Below, piece by piece: positions 32,779 through 41,018 of a stretch of DNA of 64,000 nt. The position numbers and the translations under genes are program-made. How positions within the stretch are numbered: position 1 is the stretch's first letter; each line of letters begins with the position of its first letter. Source of the stretch: Georhizobium profundi (lineage in GTDB: Bacteria; Pseudomonadota; Alphaproteobacteria; Rhizobiales; Rhizobiaceae); contig NZ_CP032509.1 of assembly GCF_003952725.1 (NCBI RefSeq), positions 1,760,001 to 1,824,000 of the forward strand. The letters are read 5' to 3'. A model generated the notes under the pieces. The model made no database searches and was not told the DNA's origin. It saw only the letters and a program-made list of their open reading frames with translations.

Positions 32779-33513
32779 ATGACCGTCTCGTTCAAGCGCG
32801 ATTTCCTCGCCGGTATGCGTCAATGCGTTCCGGTGGTGGTAGCCGCCGCACCCTTCGGCCTCCTGTTCGGAGCGCTTGCCGTCGACAACGGTTTGACCGT
32901 CGGCGAGGCGGTGCTGATGAGCGCGACGATCTATGCGGGCGCCAGCCAGATGGTCGGCATCGATCTCTTCAATGGATCGGCCGCGCCCTGGCTGATCGTT
33001 CTGTCGATCTTCGCGGTTAACTTCCGCCACGTTCTGTATTCGGCAGCGGTCGGGCGTCGCATCAGCCACTTCTCGCTGTGGCAGAAGGCGGTTGCGTTCT
33101 TCCTGCTCATCGATCCGGTCTATGCCGAGACCGAGAGGCGCAGCGAAGCGGGCAAGTCGATGACCTTCGCCTGGTATCTCGGGATCGGCCTGCCGGTCTA
33201 TCTGTCCTGGGTGGCGGAGGGCTATCTCGGCGCCGTCTTCGGCGGCTTGATCGAAAACCCCGAAGAATTCGGCATCGACTTCCTTCTGCCGCTTTACTTC
33301 ATGGCACTCGTGCTCGGGTTTCGCTCGCGCAAGAACTGGCTGCCGGTGGTGCTTGCGAGCGCGCTCGGATCGATCGCTGGCTTCCATTTCATCGGCTCGC
33401 CCTGGCACGTCTCGATCGGCGCGATCATCGGCATCGCGGTTGCGGCGATCATCGCGGACACGCGGCCGCCACAGAACATGAAAGCCTCCGTCGGCAGCGA
33501 GGCTTCCCGGTGA
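32779..33513 (+). CDS. azlC: branched-chain amino acid exporter, large subunit AzlC
   Basis: The protein is 244 aa and an integral membrane protein. The AzlC signature region is FGLLFGALAVDNGLTVGEA, then SATIYAGASQMVGIDL and FAVNFRHVLYSAAV. With AzlD it exports branched-chain amino acids and their analogues. Its TGA overlaps the azlD ATG by one base. Confidence 0.92.
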   Translation: MTVSFKRDFLAGMRQCVPVVVAAAPFGLLFGALAVDNGLTVGEAVLMSATIYAGASQMVGIDLFNGSAAPWLIVLSIFAVNFRHVLYSAAVGRRISHFSLWQKAVAFFLLIDPVYAETERRSEAGKSMTFAWYLGIGLPVYLSWVAEGYLGAVFGGLIENPEEFGIDFLLPLYFMALVLGFRSRKNWLPVVLASALGSIAGFHFIGSPWHVSIGAIIGIAVAAIIADTRPPQNMKASVGSEASR

Positions 33514-33815
33514 TGGACGGCTTCAGCGTCAATGTCTGGATCATCCTCGCAGCCGCGCTCGCGACCTATGCGACGCGGATCGGCGGTCATCTGATCCTGT
33601 CGCGGTTCGAACGGCTGCATCCGCGCGTCGAGGCAGCGCTCAATGCGGTTCCGGCAGCCGTTCTCACGACGCTCTTTGCGCCGGCCGCGGTCTTCAACGG
33701 CACGGCAGAGGCCCTGACCATGGCGGTCGCGATCCTCATCGGACTGCGCCTGCCGATGCTGGCGACCGTCTTCATCGGCACGGCGATCGTGGTGGCACTG
33801 CGCGCCTTAATGTGA
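33513..33815 (+). CDS. azlD: branched-chain amino acid exporter, small subunit AzlD
   Basis: The protein is 100 aa with about three membrane segments. VWIILAAALATYATRIGGHL and the FAPAAVFNGTAEALTMAVAI region match AzlD. It starts within the azlC stop codon (TGATG), which indicates strict coupling with its partner. Confidence 0.9.
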   Translation: MDGFSVNVWIILAAALATYATRIGGHLILSRFERLHPRVEAALNAVPAAVLTTLFAPAAVFNGTAEALTMAVAILIGLRLPMLATVFIGTAIVVALRALM

Positions 33816-33819
33816 TTTC

Positions 33820-33836
33820 GCTTATCTTTGATAAGC
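33820..33836. repeat. hairpin GCTTATC-TTT-GATAAGC between azlD and the aminopeptidase gene
   Basis: This is a perfect 7-bp inverted repeat just after azlD, between convergent genes. It may be a weak bidirectional terminator; no T tract follows. Confidence 0.35.
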
Positions 33837-33919
33837 TCAATGACATCAAGTTTCTGATCTGGCGCGTTTCCGACGGTGAACCGTTATCCACTTCACCTAG
33901 AAACGCTTTGATCGGCTGA

Positions 33920-35749
33920 TCAGAGCGGCGCTGTCGCAGCGTCGAGCCAGGCCCGGTCTTCCGCGCTTTCCAGCATCGGCGTGAGTTCGTGGCGAACGCG
34001 GGCGTGGTAGGCATTCAGCCAGGCGTGCTCCTCTTCCGTCAGGAGCGTTGGTTCGACGAGCCTGCGGTCGATGGGGCAAAGTGTTAGCGTTTCGAAGCCG
34101 AGCATCGGCTTGTCGCCGCCCTCGATCGCGCGAGGCTCGTGGACGTAGATCAGGTTCTCGATGCGGATGCCGAACGCGCCCTCGCGGTAGTAGCCGGGCT
34201 CGTTGGACAAGATCATGCCAGGTAGAAGAGCCTGCGTGCCACGCCGCGAGATCGATTGCGGGCCTTCGTGCACCGACAGATATGACCCGACGCCGTGGCC
34301 GGTGCCATGGCCGAAATCCGCCCCTGCCTTCCAGAGCGCGATGCGGGCGAGCGGATCGAGCTCACTGCCCTTGGTGTTTTCGGGAAAACGCGCCACCGAG
34401 ATTGCGATCATGCCCTTCAGCACCAGCGTGAAGAAGCGCCGCATCTCATCCGTCGGCGTACCGATCGCCACGGTGCGGGTGATGTCGGTCGTGCCGGAGA
34501 CATACTGACCGCCGGAATCAAGCAGGAACAGTTCGCCGGCCTGGAGCTTGCGATTGGTCTGCTCGTTGACGCGGTAGTGGATGATCGCGCCGTTCGGCCC
34601 CGCACCCGAGATCGTTTCGAACGAGACATCTTTCAGCGGCAGCTGGTGGCTCTGGCCGATCCGGCTACGGGTCGCTTCGAGTGTCTTCGCAACCGTAATC
34701 TCATCGAGCGAGCCCGGCTGCTCGCGGTCGAGCCAGGCAAGGAACGTGACCATCGCCGCGCCATCGACGAGATGTGCGCGCTGTGATCCGGCAATTTCCA
34801 CTGTGTTCTTGACTGCACGGGGCAGGCGGGCAGGATCTGAATCTTCCACCAATCGACCGCCTGCTTCGGTGATGGCGGTGGCAATCGCCTTCGGTGTCAG
34901 AGCCGGATCGACGAGAACCTTGGCGGCGCTTCTGCCGAGGCTGCCAAGCGCAGCGGCAAAGCCCTCCGGCGCCTTCAGGTCCGACAGTTGCGTGAGATAG
35001 GCCTTCTCCTCGATACGGAGCTTAGCGTTCTCGATGAAGAGCTGCGGGCGCTGTCCAGGCTGGAAGATCGCACGGGCAAGGGGATGCGGCGTGTGCGGTA
35101 CGTCGGCGCCGCGGATATTGAAGGCCCAGGCAACGGAGGACGGATCGGTCATGACGAAGGCATCGGCCTTCTTGGCCGTGACCGCCGCATCGATTTCGGC
35201 GATCTTGTCATGCGCGAGCTTGCCGGCATGATCGCGCGACTGGATCGACACCCGGCCGACCGGCAAGGCCGGCCGATCATCCCAGACCGCATCAAGCGGA
35301 TTGGAGGACACGGCAACGAGCATGGCGCCTGCCGACTTCGCTGCCTTCTCCAGGCGTGCGACTTCGCCTGTCGTATGAAGCCAGGGGTCGTAGCCGATGC
35401 GCATGCCGGCCGGGGCGTTGGCAGTGATCCATTCAGGCGGCGGGTTGTCCACGAGGTCCATGGGCTGGAAGACGTCCATGTCAGCCTGAATGCGAACTTG
35501 GGTCGTGTATCGGCCGTCGACGAAGATAAAGGCTTCATTCCGGGTCACGACGCAGGCTCCGGCGGAGCCGGTGAAGCCCGTGAGCCATTGCAGGCGTGCT
35601 GCAGACGCCGGTACATATTCGCCCTGGAATTCATCGGCGCGCGGAATGATGAAGGCATCGATGCCGTGCCCGTCGAATTTTCCGCGCAGTCTCGCAACGC
35701 GATCTTTTCCTGTTTCCGGCGACGAGAGCACGGAGAAATTCTGAAACAT
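33920..35749 (-). CDS. Xaa-Pro aminopeptidase (M24B, long form)
   Basis: The protein is 609 aa, the length of the three-domain aminopeptidase P type. Two creatinase-like N-terminal domains precede a pita-bread catalytic domain with metal ligands in LLDSGGQYVSGTTDITRT (two Asp), GHGTGHGVGSYLSVHEGP (His) and NEPGYYREGAFGIRIENL (Glu), plus a final Glu. It removes N-terminal residues before proline, in the cytoplasm. The frame extends 43 codons upstream, but the ATG at 35749 has AAGG about 8 nt before it and matches the family start (MFQNF). Confidence 0.93.
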   Translation of the reverse strand: MFQNFSVLSSPETGKDRVARLRGKFDGHGIDAFIIPRADEFQGEYVPASAARLQWLTGFTGSAGACVVTRNEAFIFVDGRYTTQVRIQADMDVFQPMDLVDNPPPEWITANAPAGMRIGYDPWLHTTGEVARLEKAAKSAGAMLVAVSSNPLDAVWDDRPALPVGRVSIQSRDHAGKLAHDKIAEIDAAVTAKKADAFVMTDPSSVAWAFNIRGADVPHTPHPLARAIFQPGQRPQLFIENAKLRIEEKAYLTQLSDLKAPEGFAAALGSLGRSAAKVLVDPALTPKAIATAITEAGGRLVEDSDPARLPRAVKNTVEIAGSQRAHLVDGAAMVTFLAWLDREQPGSLDEITVAKTLEATRSRIGQSHQLPLKDVSFETISGAGPNGAIIHYRVNEQTNRKLQAGELFLLDSGGQYVSGTTDITRTVAIGTPTDEMRRFFTLVLKGMIAISVARFPENTKGSELDPLARIALWKAGADFGHGTGHGVGSYLSVHEGPQSISRRGTQALLPGMILSNEPGYYREGAFGIRIENLIYVHEPRAIEGGDKPMLGFETLTLCPIDRRLVEPTLLTEEEHAWLNAYHARVRHELTPMLESAEDRAWLDAATAPL

Positions 35750-35947
35750 GGTCCAACCTTCGACCTGAAATGGCACCCGCCTGCAGGCAATCCGGGCCAT
35801 CGTTAATATTGCGTTGCAGCATGACTGCTTCGCAGTTGCGATAAATGCAAGGCTCCCATGCGCCTCGGGGCCTGCCACTCCCGAAACGAATCTCTATCTT
35901 GAGAAGCATGGGAGGCCAAGCAACGCCGGACCAAAGGACACCGACAA

Positions 35948-36121
35948 ATGGCCAAGAACATTTTCCGTACTGCATTCGATCGCGTCATCGAAGCTCGTGA
36001 GCGCCAGGTGCGCCGCTACGTAAACGGCGCTCTGCTGTCGTTCGACGACGAAACGCTGAAGACGCTCGGTCGCCGCCGCGAAGACATGGTTCGCGAAGGC
36101 TCTTCTTCTTTCCCGTTCTAA
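35948..36121 (+). CDS. small basic protein of DUF1127-like type, 57 aa
   Basis: The protein starts MAKNIFRTAFDRVIEARERQ and continues with RRYVNGALLSFDDETLKTLG. This pattern of an N-terminal basic helix and a late conserved (D)DETLK motif is common in short rhizobial proteins related to DUF1127. AAAGGA lies about 8 nt before the ATG. It is transcribed divergently from the aminopeptidase and convergently to prmA. DUF1127 proteins in this class have been linked to RNA binding and phosphate or nutrient adaptation. Function here is inferred only from similarity. Confidence 0.82.
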   Translation: MAKNIFRTAFDRVIEARERQVRRYVNGALLSFDDETLKTLGRRREDMVREGSSSFPF

Positions 36122-36157
36122 TCTTTGAACTGGTGGAAGCGGAGCCTCCGGCAGGCC

Positions 36158-37030
36158 TCAGCTCAAATGCAAAGTGACCCAGCCCTCGCGCCACAAGGTC
36201 TTTCTGTGGGCGAGGGCTTGGACGTTATAGGCGGACAGCACTTTCCAGCGCTGCTCTGCAAGAATGCCCGACAGGATGACGCTGCCGCCGGGCGCGAGAT
36301 GGCGCACGAGTTCGGGCGCCATTGAAATCAGCGGTCTTGCCAGAATGTTGGCGACGATGAGGTCGAACGGGCCTTCGTCCTTGAAGATCCGGGACTGAAA
36401 GCTGGGCGCCGTGCGCATCTTGATGCGTGCACCGACTTCGTTCAGCGCGGCATTTTCTGCCGCGATCTTCACTGCAATCGGGTCGATATCGGTCGCGACG
36501 ACGCGCGCGTTGCATAGCTGCGCGACGGCTATGGCGAGAACGCCGCTGCCGGTCCCGAGATCGAGCGCGCGCTTCGGCTTGCTCCGTCGCACCACCTCGT
36601 CGATCATTTCCAGGCAACCGGACGTGGTGCCATGATGGCCCGTGCCGAAAGCCTGGCCGGCATCGATCTCGATCGGCAGGTCACCGGGCCTGATCGCGGC
36701 GCGATCATGCGAGCCATGCACCAGGAAACGACCGGCGCGCACGGGCTTCAAGCCCTCCAGAGACTTGCTGACCCAGTCGATATCCGGAACGTCTTCGTAT
36801 TCGATCGCTAACGCGCCGAAGTCGGGCTCGAGCACCGCAGCCACCCGTTCGCGCAAATCCGCGATCTCGCTCTCGTCGGCGTAGATCGATGCTTCCCAGA
36901 CATCTGCCTTCTCATCGATTTCCGACGTGGCGACGGGAAAGCCATCCTCTTCGAAGGCGTTTGAGAGAATGTCGAGGATGCGCGAAGCTTCAGTTTCGCT
37001 CGTTTTCACGAAGAGGCGCTTTTGCGACAT
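36158..37030 (-). CDS. prmA: ribosomal protein L11 methyltransferase PrmA
   Basis: The protein is 290 aa. An N-terminal substrate domain is followed by the SAM domain with AFGTGHHGTTSGCLEMI, ALDLGTGSGVLAIAVAQL and the NILARPLI active-site motif. It trimethylates ribosomal protein L11. Its gene lies just upstream of the SCO1-like gene's 3' side on the same strand (33-bp gap). Confidence 0.95.
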   Translation of the reverse strand: MSQKRLFVKTSETEASRILDILSNAFEEDGFPVATSEIDEKADVWEASIYADESEIADLRERVAAVLEPDFGALAIEYEDVPDIDWVSKSLEGLKPVRAGRFLVHGSHDRAAIRPGDLPIEIDAGQAFGTGHHGTTSGCLEMIDEVVRRSKPKRALDLGTGSGVLAIAVAQLCNARVVATDIDPIAVKIAAENAALNEVGARIKMRTAPSFQSRIFKDEGPFDLIVANILARPLISMAPELVRHLAPGGSVILSGILAEQRWKVLSAYNVQALAHRKTLWREGWVTLHLS

Positions 37031-37063
37031 GAAGATCCTGCGTCCGGGCGTCGCTTTTTCAGC

Positions 37064-37663
37064 TCAGCCGCCGATGAGATTGCGCAGTTTCTGTACAGCC
37101 GTGTCGGCATTTTCGCCATAGGCGATGGTGGAGCGGAAGCGGCCGTTTTCGTCCAGCAGGAATACCGACGCCGTATGGTCCATCGTGTAGTCGCCCTCTG
37201 GATCGTTCTCGTCGAGCGGGACCTTGCGCGCGTAGACGTTGAAGCCCTGCACCATCTCGGCGACCGCGCCCGGCTCGCCGGTGATGCCGCCGATGCGATT
37301 CGAAACGTTGGAGAGATAGCCGGAGAGAAGCTCCGGAGTATCCCGTTCCGGATCGACTGTCACCATGTAGGCGTTGAGGTCGTCACCCTCTGGGTCGACC
37401 TGCTGCATCCAGCCATCGAGTTCGAACAGCGTCGTCGGGCAGACGTCTGGGCAGTGGGTGAAGCCGAAGAAGAGGGCCGTCGGCTGACCACGGAAAGCTT
37501 CCTCAGTGATCTCCTGGCCCGATGCGTCCACGAGCGCGAAGTCCACGCCATAGGGCTCCTCGCCGCCCGGCCCGGCGGTGCGGGTGAACTGATAGCTCAC
37601 CCAGGCGAGAACGCCGGCGAAGATGATGACCAGTGCCCATAGAGCAGTGCGGAAGAAAACCAT
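37064..37663 (-). CDS. SCO1/SenC family copper chaperone
   Basis: The protein is 199 aa. An N-terminal membrane anchor (about 5-24) is followed by a thioredoxin-like domain with the copper-binding motif C71-PDV-C75 (GFTHCPDVCPTTLF), and the conserved His is in YTMDHTASVFLLD. It delivers copper to the CuA centre of cytochrome c oxidase. The 49-aa membrane peptide encoded just upstream on the same strand may be cotranscribed. Confidence 0.93.
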   Translation of the reverse strand: MVFFRTALWALVIIFAGVLAWVSYQFTRTAGPGGEEPYGVDFALVDASGQEITEEAFRGQPTALFFGFTHCPDVCPTTLFELDGWMQQVDPEGDDLNAYMVTVDPERDTPELLSGYLSNVSNRIGGITGEPGAVAEMVQGFNVYARKVPLDENDPEGDYTMDHTASVFLLDENGRFRSTIAYGENADTAVQKLRNLIGG

Positions 37664-37761
37664 GCGCGTCGATGCCTTCAGCGGCTTTGTTTCGAGCCTG
37701 ATCTAAAGGCAGATCCCTATAATGTCAGTAGGATAAATGGGCGCAGCCGTTCACAACCGCG

Positions 37762-37911
37762 CTATAGGCACCAAGCGAGACCGTTCTGGACCATGGCAAC
37801 GAACATGTCCGTGCCATAGGCCGACCAGCCGGCAAAGGCTGCGCCGGTCATCACCGCCGAGAGTGCGATCGCGACGATGAGCACGCGATTGTTGATGTTG
37901 GTTCCGTCCAT
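37762..37911 (-). CDS. small single-pass membrane protein, 49 aa, ending GLAWCL
   Basis: The ATG at 37911 gives MDGTNINNRV, then a hydrophobic helix (LIVAIALSAVMTGAAFAGW) and the C-terminus FVAMVQNGLAWCL. One transmembrane helix is evident. Short alphaproteobacterial proteins ending in a GLAWC-like motif are familiar to me as uncharacterised conserved proteins, which supports coding. It lies 98 bp upstream of the SCO1-like gene on the same strand, so a respiratory-complex assembly role is conceivable but unproven. No strong ribosome site was seen. Confidence 0.62.
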   Translation of the reverse strand: MDGTNINNRVLIVAIALSAVMTGAAFAGWSAYGTDMFVAMVQNGLAWCL

Positions 37912-37995
37912 GGCGCTAGATTAGCGCGGCTTGCAGTTGCGCGCCAGTCGGGGTGCGCTCTTGCCGATGCTCCGTCGAGCCACTAAAGGCCGGCC

Positions 37996-38634
37996 ATGGA
38001 CGATCACGATGACCTTCTCAAGGACCCGACACCCAAGGTGCACGGTAGTGCCACCGTGCAGGACTGCACGTTCGGCCGGTTCGTGGTGATCGGAGAACGC
38101 GTCGTGATGCGCGATGTGACCGTAGGCAACTACTCCTATTTCGAGCGTCATGGCGAAGCGATCTACACCGATGTCGGGCGGTTTTGTTCGATCGCCGCCA
38201 ATGTTCGGATCAATGCGCTCGAACATCCGATGGAGCGGGTGACCACGCACAAGGTGACCTATCGCCCGAACGAGTTCTTCCGCTTTCACGGCATTGATTA
38301 TGAGTTTCGCGATCGTCGCCGCTCGAAGCGTGTGACGATCGGCCATGATGTGTGGATCGGTCACGGGGCCGTGGTGATGCCTGGCGTCACGATCGGAACC
38401 GGTGCCGTGGTCGGCGCAAACGCCGTCGTCACGCGCGACGTCGACCCCTATACCATCGTCGCCGGCATGCCTGCCAAGCCGCTCCGGACACGGTTCGAGA
38501 AAGCGATCATCGATCGGCTGCTGGCTCTCGCCTGGTGGGACTGGCCGGATGAACGCCTGCACGCCGCCATTGCGGACATGCAGACGCTCGACATCGAAGA
38601 CTTCCTCGACAAATGGGAAGTCGCTGGTGGTTAG
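37996..38634 (+). CDS. hexapeptide-repeat acyltransferase, phosphonate-associated (TIGR03308-like) type
   Basis: The protein is 212 aa with a left-handed beta-helix of hexapeptide repeats. VTIGHDVWIGHGAVVMPGVT is the catalytic CatB-like region with its histidine, and ARINALEHPMERV-like and YTIVAGMPAKPLRTRF segments follow. The C-terminal LALAWWDWPDERLHAAI matches the family usually found with phosphonate C-P lyase genes. No phn gene is in this window. Its stop overlaps that of the convergent aldehyde dehydrogenase gene by 4 bp. Confidence 0.85.
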   Translation: MDDHDDLLKDPTPKVHGSATVQDCTFGRFVVIGERVVMRDVTVGNYSYFERHGEAIYTDVGRFCSIAANVRINALEHPMERVTTHKVTYRPNEFFRFHGIDYEFRDRRRSKRVTIGHDVWIGHGAVVMPGVTIGTGAVVGANAVVTRDVDPYTIVAGMPAKPLRTRFEKAIIDRLLALAWWDWPDERLHAAIADMQTLDIEDFLDKWEVAGG

Positions 38635-40154
38635 GACCAGTCGCGGCAGACATATTTGACGTCGGAGAACGCCTCGATGCCATGGCGTGAACCTTCGCGG
38701 CCGAGGCCGGATTGCTTCATGCCGCCAAATGGGATTGGCGCGCCGGTCACTTTCGTTCTGTTCACCCCGATCATGCCGTATTGCAGCTTGCGCGACAGCC
38801 GGTAGATGCGGGCAGGCTTCATCGTGTGGACATAGGCGATCAGCCCGTACTCCGTGGCGTTGGCCGCTTGCACCACTTCGTCCTCGCTGTCGAATGCCGT
38901 GATGGCGGCGACCGGGCCAAAGGTTTCCTCGCTCATGATCTTCGCATCGGCTGGGACGTCGGCAAGCACGGTCGGCTCGAAGAAGAGGGGACCGGCTTCG
39001 TGTTTCTGGCCGCCGCACAGTACTTTCGCGCCTTTGATACGGGCGTCTTCGACCTGTTCGACCTGCTTTGCGATCGCAGCCTCATTCATCAGCGGTCCGA
39101 TGTCGGGATCGTCCATGCCGGAACCGACGGTCAGCGCCTTCGTGCGCTCGGCAAAGCGCCCGCAGAATGCGTCATAGACAGGGCGTTCGACATAGAAACG
39201 GTTGGCACCGAGGCAGTCCTGTCCGGATGTCGCGAATTTGGCCTTGATCGCCTCGTCGACGGCCTTGTCCAGATCGGCATCGGCGAAGATGATGAACGGC
39301 GCGTGCCCGCCAAGTTCCAGGCTCAGCCGCTTGATGGTCGGCGCGCTTTGCTCATAGAGCAGCCGACCGATTTCGGTCGATCCCGTGAAGGACAGCGCTC
39401 TGACCCGCGCGTCGCTTGTCCAGGTTCCGACAATCGATGCCGGCTCGCCGATCGCGACGTTGAACCCGCCTGCCGGGAAGCCGGCGCGCTCTGCCAGAAC
39501 GGCGAGCGCCAAGGCCGAGATGGGCGTTTCCTTGGAGGGGTGGATAACCACTGTGCAACCGACCGAGAGTGCAGCAGCGGCCTTGCGGGTGATCATGGCG
39601 ATGGGGAAATTCCATGGCGTGACGAGTGCTGCCACACCGACCGGCTCGCGCCAGACCTCGACTTCTGCCGAGGGTAGATGCGAGGTCACGCTCATGATGT
39701 CGGGGCGTCGGGCTTCCTCGGCAAAGAACTCGATGAAGGATGCGCCGTAATCGATTTCGCCTCGGGCCTCGGAAATCGGCTTTCCCTGTTCCAGCACCAT
39801 AATGCGGGCGAGGTCTTCCTTGTTCGCCAGGACGAGGTCGTACCAGCGTCGGAGGATTGCCATGCGGTCCTGGGGAAGAAGGTCGGCCCATGCATCAAAG
39901 GCAGCGTCTGCGGCATCGACAGCTGCGCGCGCGCCATCGGGGCCCAGCACCTGGAAGGTGGCGATAGTCGATCCATCGGCAGGGTTGCGCACATCGAGCG
40001 TGGCACCGTCCCCGCCGTCGACCCATTGACCGCCGATGAAGGAACGGTCGCGATAGAGGTCGGGGTCGGTGAGTGTAAAGCCGTGAGGCGTAATGTCCGT
40101 TTGCGCGTTTGCCGTATCGATTGCCGAAGTGGGCTTCGACGTCTGGTCGATCAT
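38631..40154 (-). CDS. gabD: NAD(P)-dependent succinate-semialdehyde dehydrogenase
   Basis: The protein is 507 aa in the ALDH superfamily. VTPWNFPIAMITRKAAAAL is the cofactor loop, LELGGHAPFIIF carries the general-base Glu, and SGQDCLGANRFYVERP carries the catalytic Cys. The C-terminal PFGGMKQSGLGREGS is typical of GabD. It oxidises succinate semialdehyde to succinate in GABA use. GGAAG lies before the ATG at 40154; the open frame upstream is not used. No gabT is adjacent, so the exact aldehyde is not certain. Confidence 0.87.
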   Translation of the reverse strand: MIDQTSKPTSAIDTANAQTDITPHGFTLTDPDLYRDRSFIGGQWVDGGDGATLDVRNPADGSTIATFQVLGPDGARAAVDAADAAFDAWADLLPQDRMAILRRWYDLVLANKEDLARIMVLEQGKPISEARGEIDYGASFIEFFAEEARRPDIMSVTSHLPSAEVEVWREPVGVAALVTPWNFPIAMITRKAAAALSVGCTVVIHPSKETPISALALAVLAERAGFPAGGFNVAIGEPASIVGTWTSDARVRALSFTGSTEIGRLLYEQSAPTIKRLSLELGGHAPFIIFADADLDKAVDEAIKAKFATSGQDCLGANRFYVERPVYDAFCGRFAERTKALTVGSGMDDPDIGPLMNEAAIAKQVEQVEDARIKGAKVLCGGQKHEAGPLFFEPTVLADVPADAKIMSEETFGPVAAITAFDSEDEVVQAANATEYGLIAYVHTMKPARIYRLSRKLQYGMIGVNRTKVTGAPIPFGGMKQSGLGREGSRHGIEAFSDVKYVCRDWS

Positions 40155-40254
40155 ATGGTCTTCCTCGCTGTCTGGCCTGAAATCGGGCGCAAGACTGCAG
40201 GAAGCGGCCATGGGGCACAACCCTTGGCGGCAAATCGACTTGGAAGGGCGTGCA

Positions 40255-40566
40255 CTACTTCTTTTCGAGAAGCAGCGTGCCCTCCTTCTGAAGCCGGCCC
40301 TTGATGGTGGTTGCGAGCGAGGCGAGCAGCCATGGCAGGTCGAGCTCGAGCTTGACGACGTTGTCCTCGACATCGAGCCGGCCCGAAATCGTCTGGCCCA
40401 TCATGCCGGCCTTGAAATCGAGATGATCGCCGGACCACTCCTGCTCGACGTTCACGGCGCGACCGGCCACCTGCTCGTGAACACGCTGCAGACCGCCTTC
40501 CAGCCGCTGGCGTGCCTCAAGCTTCGTCAAACGGTGGGGGATCTCGACGGTGACGGTCTCTGCCAT
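40255..40566 (-). CDS. polyhydroxyalkanoic acid system family protein (PHA granule type)
   Basis: The protein is 103 aa. MAETVTVEIPHRLTKLEARQ and the AGMMGQTISGRLDVEDNVVKLELDLPW core match the small PHA_gran_rgn family, whose members are annotated as PHA granule-associated. The C-terminus is LQKEGTLLLEKK. No PHA synthase or phasin gene is in view, so the link to granules is by family only. Confidence 0.75.
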   Translation of the reverse strand: MAETVTVEIPHRLTKLEARQRLEGGLQRVHEQVAGRAVNVEQEWSGDHLDFKAGMMGQTISGRLDVEDNVVKLELDLPWLLASLATTIKGRLQKEGTLLLEKK

Positions 40567-40633
40567 GGTATCCAAGCGCCTCGCGTAAACGGTATCTATC
40601 GCATGTGGCGATTTTGGCGCTGGATCGCAAGTC

Positions 40634-40960
40634 TCATTCAGGCATCGTCGCGGTGATCTTGATGGAGGCATACCAGGCCGACAGATCCGATATCTGTTCG
40701 TCCGTCAGGTTCTTGGCAACCACGCTCATCATCTCATTTTCGCGCTCGCCACTGCGAAAGGCCTTCAGCTGCTTTTCGAGATAAATCTGGCTTTCGCCGG
40801 CGAGGTTCGGCGCGATCGGGATTTGCGCGATGCCGTCGAGACCATGGCATGTCCGGCACTGGCCAGCCAACGTGCGGCCTGATGCTGCATCCTGCGCAAG
40901 TGAGGGGGAGGCGATAGAGCAGGCAACGATAAGTGCCGTTGAAGCAACGATGTAACGCAT
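40634..40960 (-). CDS. periplasmic class I cytochrome c (c553 type)
   Basis: The protein is 108 aa. The signal peptide is residues 1-22 (ending SLAQ), the heme motif C35-RT-C38-H39 follows, and Met ligand candidates lie in NEMMSVVAKNLTDEQ. It is a single-heme electron carrier. Its gene starts 58 bp after the PQQ-type dehydrogenase on the same strand, so it is probably that enzyme's electron acceptor. Confidence 0.93.
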   Translation of the reverse strand: MRYIVASTALIVACSIASPSLAQDAASGRTLAGQCRTCHGLDGIAQIPIAPNLAGESQIYLEKQLKAFRSGERENEMMSVVAKNLTDEQISDLSAWYASIKITATMPE

Positions 40961-40984
40961 GTTTTTGATCCTGGCTGAGAAGGA

Positions 40985-41008
40985 CGGCGGGCATGATGCT
41001 GCCCGCCG
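40985..41008 (-). repeat. hairpin between dehydrogenase and cytochrome c genes
   Basis: CGGCGGGC (40985-40992) pairs with GCCCGCCG (41001-41008) over 8 bp with an 8-nt loop. It lies 10 nt after the dehydrogenase stop. It may be an intercistronic processing or partial termination site. Confidence 0.5.
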
Positions 41009-41018
41009 CCGGAACGCA

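Noticed and set aside
37921..39018. 365-codon minus-strand frame over the hexapeptide transferase
   Set aside because: Its translation is Arg/His-rich shadow sequence, and it overlaps both the transferase and the aldehyde dehydrogenase gene in a different frame.
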